DNA of 64,000 nucleotides from Temnothorax longispinosus (Eukaryota; Arthropoda; Insecta; Hymenoptera; Formicidae): NCBI RefSeq assembly GCF_030848805.1, contig NC_092361.1:5642001-5706000 (forward strand). Direction: 5' to 3'. A model generated the notes under the pieces. The model saw only the letters and a list, made by a program, of their open reading frames with translations, did not search any database and was not told the DNA's origin. Below are positions 25,455 to 36,400 of this stretch, piece after piece. The position numbers and the translations under genes are program-made. The stretch's first letter is position 1; each line of letters opens with the position of its first letter.

Positions 25455-25649
25455 ATTTGTCGACTCGACCCGACTCGGATCAGATCCGAATTTCGGTTTG
25501 AAACTCGATGAAACTATCATAGCAGCAAGCGTTTCTTGACCTCCATCAAAGATTTTAGCATTATCGTAGCATATTATCATATTTCATTATCATTTTTCAG
25601 AACTTTTAATCTGACCCAAGTTGACCCGAGTCGGGTCGAGTCAACAAAT
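25455..25649. mobile_element. Inverted-repeat element with GACTCGACCCGACTCG ends
   Basis: TTGTCGACTCGACCCGACTC at the left and its near-complement at the right bracket ~140 bp of noncoding sequence. Confidence 0.6.
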
Positions 25650-25676
25650 CGAAAACGCTACAAATTAAAAATAATC

Positions 25677-25819
25677 GTGCATCGGAGTTTAGCGCTTTAT
25701 CTTTTTTGTCAACCACTATTATGCAACAACATTCATTGAAGCTTTTTATTGTTGAATTTATTAAAAGAAGCATATGCTTTTTACATTAAAAAACACATAG
25801 CATTGTTAATAACATAATG
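25677..25819 (-). repeat. Dispersed repeat copy abutting the P450 relic
   Basis: Nearly the same sequence as 20481-20612, from GTGCATCGGAGTTTAGCGCT to AACATAATG. Its right edge is exactly where similarity to the P450 coding region stops, so its insertion or a recombination there removed the rest of the duplicated gene. Confidence 0.7.
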
Positions 25820-26260
25820 TCAGAATAGTCAGAAGCAAAGTAGATGACTCCATCGCGACGGGATCAATCTCCAGATTCGTTGTGATTCAATTCTGGTTGT
25901 CGGCAGTTTCTGTTTCGGATTGATGAAACGATATCTACACTTGATCGTTAAAGTAATCTCAATGACGCAAGAAGAAACAGCGTTAATTACATTATTATAA
26001 TAACTTTGGTTAATTGTCGTTTAATTAAATTATTAGACACGGTTAACTCGGTAGATCTGGCATTGAGATGCACACATTATCAGCGTGATTATATGACTGG
26101 CTACTACACGTAACCCACGGTGAACTTATATAAATTGTAAGTGATCAGATATAAATGTCGTAAAGTGATTTGTCACGATAGCTATCTTCTTGAAATTTGA
26201 AATGACGGCGCACTTCTTCGCAAACGTTCTTATCTATATGCGGAGCTCGTCGCTCTTTTA
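25820..26260 (-). pseudogene. P450 5' end relic (promoter plus first 12 codons)
   Basis: Sequence from 25820 to ~26250 is collinear with 24098-24560, the start codon and upstream flank of the intact P450. On the minus strand the ATG (25853-25851) opens MESSTLLLTILT against MEPSTLLLTILT in the intact gene, then runs into the dispersed repeat and a stop three codons later. The shared upstream flank (CTACACTTGATCGTTAA and neighbouring blocks) shows that the promoter was duplicated too. This is a tandem P450 duplicate that lost its body. Confidence 0.85.
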
Positions 26261-27109
26261 AATTGGCAGTCAATTGCATGAACGCAAGGGGTATTATCCA
26301 TTCAAGTTATAAAGAATAATCACTTTTTTTTCCAGAATTTTAAATCACTTTAACACGTACGTTAATGATTTAATAAATCGGATTTGAATTAAGAACAAGG
26401 ACTTTTTTTAGTACAGACATTCTTCTAAATAAAATTTTAAGTACCTACGATGGTACTATCACTAACTTACTAGCTCTTTCAAGAATTAAATTTTATTGGT
26501 GTGTGAAACTTGTTTTTTACTTGCGAGAATTAAGCGAGTTGAAGGTTAACTGCGATAATGTGCGGATTATTTATCAATGTGCAAGACGTCCAATATAAGT
26601 CATGATAGAATCGAACAGAAGATAATTTTTTGATAATAAAAACAGTAAAGATGTAGAATAATTCTTTCGACTAATTGCGTAATCTTTGAGAAATATTTGG
26701 ATTTAAGTAATGCTTCTTATATTAATTAAAAATAATGAGGCTTCTTATATTAACTGAACTCATATTATGTGATAACGTTAACTATATTTATATATTTATA
26801 AAGCTATGTATTCATTAACTGAAAAAATCAACAGAGATCAAGAAACAAATATAGAACTACTTTGATCACAAATCAGAGTTCGATTTTTATGAGACAGTAT
26901 AAGATATCGTAGAATATGGAATATGACTAATAACATTGTAATAAAAATAAGCATGACCGTTTTCCGCAACGAACATTTGATACAACAGCATAACGTAATG
27001 AAATTTTAACTCTTTTATTTGCTGATACAAAATTTCTATTCAAGTTATGAATATATAATTCCTATGTTGTCAAAAGCTTTGGAGAATTACACAATAGTTA
27101 TTCTAACAA

Positions 27110-28064
27110 GATTTGAAAATATCGATCTATTTCTAATTTTATTATATTTCTCAGTCTTTTCTACCCCTATTTCATATATAATTTTTTAAGATTTGGTTGA
27201 TTAGACCCAGCTTTATACGCGATCAAAGATCCATAACTTTGATCGCATATAAAGCTAAGTCTAATCAACCGAATTTAAAAGAATTATATATGAAATAGGG
27301 GTAGAAAAGACTGAAAAATATAATAAAATTAGAAATAGATAGATATCTCCAAATTTGCGGAAGTTAATATGTTCAGAGTGTTCTAAAATGTCGAAATATT
27401 GCATTAAAATCGCATGTCCGTACGTATATATGTGTATGTGCAGATTTGATGTCCGTGTTTGCTCTAACTTCCGCAAATTTGAAGATATCGATCTATTTCT
27501 AATTTTATTATATTTCTCAGTCTTTTCTACCCCTATTTCATATATAATTTTTTAAGATTTGGTTGATTAGACCCAGCTTTATACGCGATCAAAGATCCAT
27601 AATTTTGATCGCATATAAAGCTAAGTCTAATCAACCGAATTTAAAAGAATTATATATGAAATAGGGGTAGAAAAGACTGAAAAATATAATAAAATTAGAA
27701 ATAGATAGATATCTCCAAATTTGCGGAAGTTAATATGTTCAGAGTGTTCTAAAATGTCGAAATATTGCATTAAAATCGCATGTCCGTACGTATATATGTG
27801 TATGTGCAGATTTGATGTCCGTGTTTACTCTAACTTCCGCAAATTTGAAGATATCGATCTATTCCTAATTTTATTATATTTCTCAGTCTTTTCTACCCCT
27901 ATTTCGTATATAATTTTTTAAGATTTGGTTGATTAGACCCAGTTTTATACGCGATCAAAGATCCATAATTTTGATCGCATATAAAGCTAAGTCTAATCAA
28001 CCGAATTTAAAAGAATTATATATGAAATAAGGGTAGAAAAGACTGAAAAATATAATAAAATTAG
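27110..28064. repeat. Tandem array of ~366-bp foldback units
   Basis: The unit contains inverted arms (CTACCCCTATTTCATATATA ... and complement) around a short centre AAAGATCCATAA, and repeats with a period of ~366 bp (landmark TATCGATCTATT at 27121, 27486, 27852). The second and third copies are almost identical. Small open frames (for example 27355-27555 and 27721-27921) are copies of repeat sequence, not genes. A lone copy is at 61230-61630 and a fragment borders the N gap at 32886-32993. Confidence 0.85.
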
Positions 28065-28550
28065 GGCCACTTCGACCAACGCCGATTAACTTTAATCGAC
28101 GATTAACTTAATCAGCAGTGTCGCCAACAACAAGATATTTGTCGTTGATGTGTATGTCGTTCTTAACCAATCTTTTCAAATATTATACTACTTCTCTTTA
28201 ATTTGAATAAAGGTGTTTCGATTTTTATTTAAAATATCTACGAAAACGTGTTTATGTAACATGGATAGAATTATTAATTTTTATTATTTGATGATAAGGG
28301 TTATGATCTTCCGTAAAAGGAATCGACGAAAACCACGTATAATCAGGCCACGTATAAATTATTTAGAAATTTTTGTCATAATAAAAGAAGATTTGCAATA
28401 TCAAAGGAAATCAAAGGAAAACTTTAACATGATATTAGAAAAAATTTATGTAGAATTACAACATAAAACTACACGCGCGCGCTTTATCATGTTAAATAAA
28501 CGGAAGGACGTACGTGTTAGTAACAAAATCGAGATATTCCAATAGCGCAG
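28065..28550 (+). pseudogene. PIF/Harbinger transposase N-terminal fragment
   Basis: An open frame from the ATG at 28261 (MDRIINFYYLMIRV ... RRKPRIIRPRINYLE) resembles the arginine-rich N-terminal segment before the DDE nuclease in Harbinger transposases; FNMILEKI follows at a fitting distance. No DDE core follows. The preceding GGGCCACTTCGACCAACGCC could be the element terminus. The fragment stops by 28544. The family assignment is from pattern memory and moderate at best. Confidence 0.4.
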
Positions 28551-29800
28551 AGTATAAACTAAACAGTTTTTTTTTAATCATCTCTATATCTTGGGTGGTT
28601 GCCCAGATATTTGCGATAAACGATAGGGAAGACTTTTTTTTCTCGCGCCAAGCCAGCGACACATGGCCTTGACCTACTTTCGACGAACAGCTGTACATTA
28701 TTGATTTTTACTTTCTAAATTGGCCTTGACCTAGATCACCGAGTCCGGGAATGCCGGCGCGCGGCGTGTGTGTGTATACATATATACACGGCACGTCTAT
28801 CCGTAAAATTCATAAATATTTCGATGTTTTTGCTAACTGATTTATAAGGTTTATTTTAAGTAGCGAAAGGCCTGCTTCTCCAGGCCAGCGTCATTTACGC
28901 TATCACAGCTTCCTCCCTAATGTGAGATGTATTATTAATGATGTTGCAATCACATTAGCGCTAATTACAATATTTTATGTCGTTTTTGAATAATGTTTAT
29001 ATCTGTGGTGGTTGCAGAGATACATATAAAAATGTATTAATCGTTGGCTAGCATTATGCAACAATATTCTGAGACTTTTTACCGTTTAATGTTGTTCGAG
29101 AGATCATGCACTATGTTAAAGGGCACATAACAATGTTAACGTAACGTCATCTTTTAAGAATTCTCTAAAATTCGTATGCTGATTTAGGAAACGTTTTTAT
29201 TGTGGTTTTTTATTATTAAATAACTTTAAAACATTTTATTTTAAAATCTTTGAATCGCATATTGTTTATTGGCATAAAGGCATAAACAATGTATAATAAT
29301 ATTTTTAATATACCTTAACCAAAAAAGATCCGACGGCAACGGTAATCACCGATAGGATATTAATTATTACATATAGTATTCTATATTAAATCAACATGAC
29401 AGCACGTGTTCGTATCGATCAAATAGATTTTGCAATATACGAAGATTCTCCTGATTATAAAATAGTACCTTTATTTGTTGGCAATTTAATTTGTTTATTA
29501 ATTAATGAAACAAACTATCCCCTGAAACCACGAGGTATACTTCGTTGGATAAAACATTCATTACAGTTGATTTTAATTTGTTATCATCTTATTGTTAATC
29601 TTGCAATATACACATATATGTGTACGCGTGAATTATACAATACATATGTATCACATAAGCAAATGTTATTAATAAGTACATATTAATTTAATGAACAATA
29701 CATATTAGTATTAAATTATTATTAAGTAATAGTGAGAAATACAATATTATGTATTCGTTGACACGCTTGAAAGATCATAAAAATTATGAAAAAATTTTGA
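28551..29800. other. Gene-free AT-rich interval
   Basis: No supported exon. Bases 29041-29140 are a reverse-orientation, diverged copy of the 31-33 kb array unit (CGTTGGCTAGCATTATGC landmark). A 96-codon open frame at 29396-29686 shows no recognisable features. Confidence 0.5.
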
Positions 29801-29839
29801 GTTGTGAGAAAAGCGAGAATCGCGAGTTTGGAGTCGTCT

Positions 29840-30245
29840 AAATCGCTCCTGTTACGCGGGAAGCATGATAAGCAAGGAAGTTGCACTGCAGGAGGTATTC
29901 GAACAGCGCGCAGCGGCAAAACGAGTTTGCAGTCGTTTGTAATTCCTCAGAAATCGCTCCTGTTACGCGGGAAGCATGATGAGCAAGGAAGTTGCAGGAG
30001 ATATTCCGGCAGCGCGCGCGGCACGCCTACCCCCACTTATTACCCACCGCCGTCGGAACGGCGCGCGCGGTACGGATGCCCCCAGCCCAGCCAACCACGA
30101 CGGCCAATCAGAACGCTGGCGGGTATGCACAGAAGGGGCAGTAGGCTCCCGCGCTCTGACCAATAGCAGCGTTGAGTTCGCGGAGGCAATGTGGGGAGGC
30201 AACACCCTCGCTCAGAATACCTCCGTAAACCTCCTTGCCTAACAT
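29840..30245. promoter_or_regulatory. GC-rich, CCAAT-containing island with internal direct repeat
   Basis: A CpG-rich patch in AT-rich surroundings. It has a ~43-bp direct duplication (starting AAATCGCTCCTGTTACGCGG at 29848 and 29960) and two CCAAT boxes in GC-rich context (GGCCAATCAGAACG at ~30101 and TGACCAATAGCAGCG at ~30158). It looks like a promoter, but no adjacent gene was found; open frames across it look compositional. It could also be the promoter of a transposon. Confidence 0.35.
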
Positions 30246-30869
30246 GCTAGCCTGATACTTTTGCCGATTTAAACAGAGTTTTCGACGCCGAGAATCGCCA
30301 TTTTCACCTAACGGGCCATTTTAATATGTATACTTTCAACCATTTTTATGATCTGTTGTGCACCTCTACGATACGTAATCAAATTCTTCTAATTGTTTAA
30401 TTTTAACCTATTATTGAAATATAAAATTTCTTTTATTATGATATTCATTAATTTATATATTCGTTTAAATACAAGTAATTCACACTTATGCGGCGCGCAA
30501 AACGCTCCAATTCATTTCTCACGCTAAATACATGACATAGAGAACTGAAGGATCACGTAATGTACATGTTTTCCACGAAATAGCGAGATACATTACAAAG
30601 ACTTATATTATTTTGCTAAAAAATTTCTAATTATTTAATAAAGATTAACAGCAGAAAATTCGGAGCTCTGTTTCTCTCGTCAATCACCATTTTGACAGCA
30701 TTCTAAAACATTCTATCATCTATTTTGCTTTTCGTTCCCATTTCCAAATACAAGATATTACAAGTATAAAGATGTTTCTACAGATGTTTCTTGAGATTAT
30801 TCATGCAGCGTCGTCTGTCGGAAATCTGAGCTGACGTTTTTCTTGACGTCATAAAATAATTTATTTTTG

Positions 30870-31095
30870 AAACTCTTTCTTGTTGAAATTATCAGAAGAA
30901 TGCATACTTTGCATTAAAGGATACTTAATTGACATTATCAACATAAAAATATGTCTCGTGAATCGTCCAGTACTGTATATGTCGGAGTTTAGTGCTTCAT
31001 CTCTTTCATGGGGGAATCACCGTTATTAAAAAATATTCTAAAGCTTCTTATCGTTAAATTAATTATTACTAGATAATGTGCTTTGCATTAACCTT
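30870..31095 (-). repeat. Two diverged reverse copies of the array unit
   Basis: Blocks from 30840-30950 and 30981-31095 repeat the landmarks of 20481-20612 (GTCGGAGTTTAGTGCTTC, TTCTAAAGCTTCTTATCGTT). They lie in inverted orientation immediately before the tandem array. Confidence 0.55.
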
Positions 31096-31099
31096 TTCG

Positions 31100-32885
31100 C
31101 TCCTATAACGCCAGCTATAACTGGACGAACGACACGCCTAATCTCAAGAAATACGTTATTATCTTATCATTGTTATGTGTCCTTTAACGTGAGGCATGCT
31201 CTCTCGATCAAGAATAAACGATAAAGAGTTATAAAATGCCTCTGCATAATGCTAGCCAACGAAAAAAGGGAAACTACGAATGCCGTCGCTCGCGCTCGGC
31301 GGGAATTAGGTAGACGGTCCGAAATGCGACGAACGACACGACTAATCTCAAGAAATATATGTTCATCTTATCATCGTTATGTGTCCTTTAACGTGAGGCA
31401 TGCTCTCTCGAACAAGAATAAACGATAAAGAGTTATAAAATGCTTCTGCATAATGCTAGCCAACGAAAAAAAGGAAACTACGAATGCCGTCGCTTGCGCT
31501 CGGCGAGAAGGTATATAGACGATCCGAAATGCTACGAACGACACTGAGACATATCTCGAGAAATATATTCATTTTAACATTGTTATGTATGCTTTAATGC
31601 CAGACTTGCTCTCCCAGATGTAATTAGACGCTAAAGAGTTTTAAAATGTTGCTGCATAATGCTAGATAACAAGAAAAAGGTTATAGCTGCGAATGTCGAC
31701 AGGCGGCGTTGACTGCAAATAAATCTCGAGAAATACGTTATTATCTTATCATTGTTATGTGTCCTTTAACGTGAGGCATGCTCTCTCGATCAAGAATAAA
31801 CGATAAAGAGTTATAAAATGCCTCTGCATAATGCTAGCCAACGAAAAAAAGAAAGCTAGGAATGCCGTCGCTTATGCGCTCGGCGGGAATTAGGTAGAGG
31901 TAGACGGTCCGAAATGCGACGAACGACACGACTAATCTCAAGAAATATATGTTCATCTTATCATCGTTATGTGTCCTTTAACGTGAGGCATGCTCTCTCG
32001 AACAAGAATAAACGATAAAGAGTTATAAAATGCCTCTGCATAATGCTAGCCAACGAAAAAAAGGAAACTACGAATCGCGCTCGGCGGGAATTAGGTATAA
32101 TAGACGGTCCAAAATGCGACGAACGACACGACTAATCTCAAGAAATATGTTCATCTTATCATCGTTATGTGTCCTTTAACGTGAGGCATGCTCTCTCGAA
32201 CAAGAATAAACGATAAAGAGTTATAAAATGCTTCTGCATAATGCTAGCCAACGAAAAAAAGGAAACTACGAATGCCGTCGCTTGCGCTCGGCGAGAAGGT
32301 ATATAGACGATCCGAAATGCTACGAACGACACTGGGACATATCTCGAGAAATATATTCATTTTAACATTGTTATGTATGCTTTAATGCCAGACTTGCTCT
32401 CCCAGATGTAATTAGGCGCTAAAGAGTTTTAAAATGTTGCTGCATAATGCTAGATAACAAGAAAAAGGTTATATAGCTGCGAATGTCGACAGGCGGCGTT
32501 GACTGCAAATAAATCTCGAGAAATACGTTTATTTTAATATTGTTATGTATTCTTTAATGCGAGGCATGCTCTCTCGAATGTGATTAGACGATAAATAAAA
32601 TTATAAAATGCTATTTCATAATGCTAGCCAACGAGAACGAGAGGTAGCTGCGAATGCCGACGGGCGGCGTTGGACGACAATTAAAGTCGGAGCTCCGAAA
32701 TATCACACGCGACACCAAATAAATCTTGAGAAATACGTTTATTTTAATATTATTATGTATTCTTTAATGCGAGGCATGCTCTCTCGAATGTGATTAGACG
32801 ACAAATAATTGTAAAATGCTGTTTCATAATGCTAGCCAACGAGAAAAAGGTATAGCTGCGAATGCCGACGGGCGGCGTTGGACGA
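31100..32885 (+). repeat. Complex tandem array (~160-215 bp units, about nine copies) with higher-order structure
   Basis: The landmark GCATAATGCTAG recurs at about 31244, 31448, 31664, 31826, 32038, 32237, 32442, 32616 and 32824. Unit subtypes recur in order (CCTCTGC, CTTCTGC, GTTGCTGC before the landmark), so blocks 31120-31730 and 31730-32520 are related as higher-order repeats. Each unit carries TTATGTGTCCTTTAACGTGA and CGATAAAGAGTTATAAAATG. No gene; the array runs towards the assembly gap. Confidence 0.85.
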
Positions 32886-32993
32886 CAAAGTCGGATCCAT
32901 AACTTTGATCGCATATAAAGATCCATAACTTTGATCGCATATAAAGCTAAGTCTAATCAACCGAATTTAAAAGAATTATATATGAAATAGGTA

Positions 32994-33493
32994 NNNNNNN
33001 NNNNNNNNNNNNNNNNNNNNNNNNNNNNNNNNNNNNNNNNNNNNNNNNNNNNNNNNNNNNNNNNNNNNNNNNNNNNNNNNNNNNNNNNNNNNNNNNNNNN
33101 NNNNNNNNNNNNNNNNNNNNNNNNNNNNNNNNNNNNNNNNNNNNNNNNNNNNNNNNNNNNNNNNNNNNNNNNNNNNNNNNNNNNNNNNNNNNNNNNNNNN
33201 NNNNNNNNNNNNNNNNNNNNNNNNNNNNNNNNNNNNNNNNNNNNNNNNNNNNNNNNNNNNNNNNNNNNNNNNNNNNNNNNNNNNNNNNNNNNNNNNNNNN
33301 NNNNNNNNNNNNNNNNNNNNNNNNNNNNNNNNNNNNNNNNNNNNNNNNNNNNNNNNNNNNNNNNNNNNNNNNNNNNNNNNNNNNNNNNNNNNNNNNNNNN
33401 NNNNNNNNNNNNNNNNNNNNNNNNNNNNNNNNNNNNNNNNNNNNNNNNNNNNNNNNNNNNNNNNNNNNNNNNNNNNNNNNNNNNNNNNNNNNN
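32994..33493. other. Assembly gap, 500 N
   Basis: Exactly 500 unknown bases, a typical placeholder length. The left flank is foldback-repeat sequence (32886-32993); the right flank begins the noisy region. An open frame apparently spanning it (33640 to 32957) is an artefact. Confidence 0.97.
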
Positions 33494-36400
33494 TTTCGGT
33501 AGAGTGAGGTTGTTTGTTAGTAACATTTCTTTTATGAAGGTGGTGTAGGTATTGCTCTTTATTTGATATAGAGTTTTTAGAAACAGTAAGGCTTTTATAT
33601 CGTTTACGGTAAGGGGTTGTTTACAAGGAGGGTGGGTCAACCGCCCATTCCTCTAGCTATATTTTTTATTTTTCATAGTTTGTGCCCGGAATACCACCAT
33701 ATTCCAGGTCTGCTCCAGTTTGTCTTAAATTTTTGCTTCCTTTCTTATTTTTATTTACACACAGTTCTCTCACCTTAAAAACCCACTCACTGTCCACGAG
33801 ACCCTTCAGTACTAAACTATTATCAGAGTTTTAGGGCTCTAATCCCATGGTGTCACACCTCCGGCCGTCCGCTCGCGCTGCTCGCTCTCCCCCTCCTCTG
33901 TCTTGATAAATAACTAAAATTTATATTTAACAATCATATTATACCAACAACAAACTCGTAAGGTATTAAATGTCATGTAATTCTCTCTACATCGTTCCTC
34001 GTTCTTACTTTGATTTTTGACAATGATTTTTGTTCTAGATCATTGTCACATCACTGCTTAAATTACATAATCTAACTATATTGCACTTGACTGTTTTTCT
34101 TCAAAGTGTTCTGATTATTCACATTCGTTTTTTTTTAACAAGCTTGTTACCGTTTTTCATTTTTTTTATGTTAGGTGTTTGGAGATAGGTGACAGTGTAT
34201 TGGACTAAAGACGTTGAGAAAACCTCAATAGAAATGCCTCTACCAGCGGCTACTCTACTTATCGTCTCGGTACGAGCATATATAATTCAAATTTAAAACC
34301 TGTCCCCCCGCCGTTTTTACAGTAACGATGCAAGGTCGACTATGGCGCTTCCGTTATACGCAAGCAGCAGTCCTTCTGCGCAGAAGTAGCACATTTGCTT
34401 CATTCGTAAAATACTCGACTAATGTATATCGGGGTTTGGTACTTGCTCCCTCGTATTTATCCTACAATCTGTATTTCTCACTGGTATCCCCCTCGTTCGC
34501 GTTTACACGTATCACGTATTCTCCACTTTATACTACTGCAAAAGCAAATAAAAACCAGAGTTCAGGATCCTTTGTTTTCCCTCCGACTGAACCCACTCCG
34601 TCAACCAAGAGCTTGGCATTCGTCTGGATCTCGTTAGTACTCCTCCCCGTTTACCATGAACCTTAAACTCTACTCCTAGTGGTCATTGGCCAATGTTATT
34701 TTCCCGTACCAATCTAAAAACCGTAGTCAGATGCTTGTGTTACTGGTAACTAGTTACAAACGGTTTCCGCCGGTCCCAAACTTCCAGTTATCATCTCGCA
34801 GCGCCCGACCTAAGCTATGTCTCGTACGATGAACGTTGCACAAACACATTTTGGCTAACTTCAATTGCCAAGTGCATTTAGGTTTCTGACTTTGTACGGC
34901 AACTCAGTCCGCTGGTAATAAACTTATTTTACGATCTTATTACACTGTTGTGTCCAAGTTTCTCATCAACCACTACGTCGCCCTTCATAATATTGCCTCT
35001 TCCTGTCTCACACGCTCTAGTTTATTCACCTTTGGTACTGTATACCTCTTTGCCTCCCGTTTCTTAACCGAATTGTCACTTACTCATCTAACGAATTGTA
35101 CCGTGTGCTTCAATTGCATTTTGTTTCGAGACTGCCAACTTGGATCCCGGCGCTTTCCACGTATTCTCCCCGCTCTACGTACAATCTGTTGATGTAGAGG
35201 TATGTTGTCGCCACCTACCCGCTGATTCTACCTCCTGCTTCCGTCATATATTGAAATCTTCTTTTACCGCACTATCCTCTAGAACTAAGTCTTATACTTG
35301 CAGAACGAAAATTTGCGTACTGCAAAACGACTTTCTTTCTTTCCTGCACACGTATGTCTACCCTCTCTCTGTAAAATTATTTCTGCTAGCTGCTCCGCTC
35401 GTTTCTTGGAAACCTTGCAAGTCGGATACTCGATTTTTATTCCACCACAACTTTCGTTTATTCTCTACCCAGTGCCATAATCACTTCGAGTTGAAAACAC
35501 GTTAGGCTAAAGTTACACCTCTTTACAATGTCCTTTAACAACGCATGTCGTGATGTGAAACTGTCTCCGTTTTCCCGTCTATAACCGATTCTTACCCTCG
35601 AATGAAGCTCTCTTACGTGAATCGACGTACCTGATGATCGAATCGGGGGACAAACTGGGGTCGCGTTAGTCTTATCGTACTTTGCCATCGCGATAACTTG
35701 GTAACCCTGTTCTACGTTGTTGGCATCTAACTAAAACAAACACCGTTTAGGCAGGGTATTATAGTTAAAAAAGATCAAAGTGAACGGACAGGGCCGAAGT
35801 TAAAGATAAGCAAAAAACATGAAAACTGATATGCCAATCTAGCGTACTTCGCGTTTTTTTGCAGCGTCGAATAGAAACCTACCGACAGAAGATGGCTCGT
35901 GTTGCCTACCTGATACCGTGGGTCGTGCCCCGCTGCTTCTTTACTGTCCGCTTCTTGCAGATACAGGTACGTTCGTCCTGTTCCTCCTATCGTGTACCTT
36001 TTCTTCGTGAACGCCAATTATAGACTGCGATGTGTCTTCTGCATGCTACGCGGACAGCGTTTTCTGTCACTGGATCTCGAGACCGTTCAGTGAATTTGCA
36101 TGATCGTGTTTTCGCACCGCGTCTGCCCATGCTCTACGTGGCAACACGGCTGCATTCAACACCGCACGATGTACGGTTCATGACGTTTCCAGTACTTTCC
36201 CGCCCCGTCAATTTTAATGTTGGGGGGAGAGGAGAGGGTTGGGGGTGGGGATATAATTACCAATATTACAACAGAGGACTACACTGAGGTCATAAGAGAC
36301 TCACCCAGATTACATAGACTATGAGATAAAAAAAAAAAAGTCTCCTCGTATTCCAAGTTGTTGCTTAGCAAATACTCGTGTTTGAGCGAGAAAACCCCGC

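Noticed and set aside
27261..27921. Repeated 66-71-codon frames (MRKLICSEC type)
   Set aside because: They recur with each foldback unit (also at 61253) and follow the repeat, not a gene.
32957..33640. 227-codon minus-strand frame across the gap
   Set aside because: Most of it is unknown bases; only ~50 real codons remain and they show no family signature.
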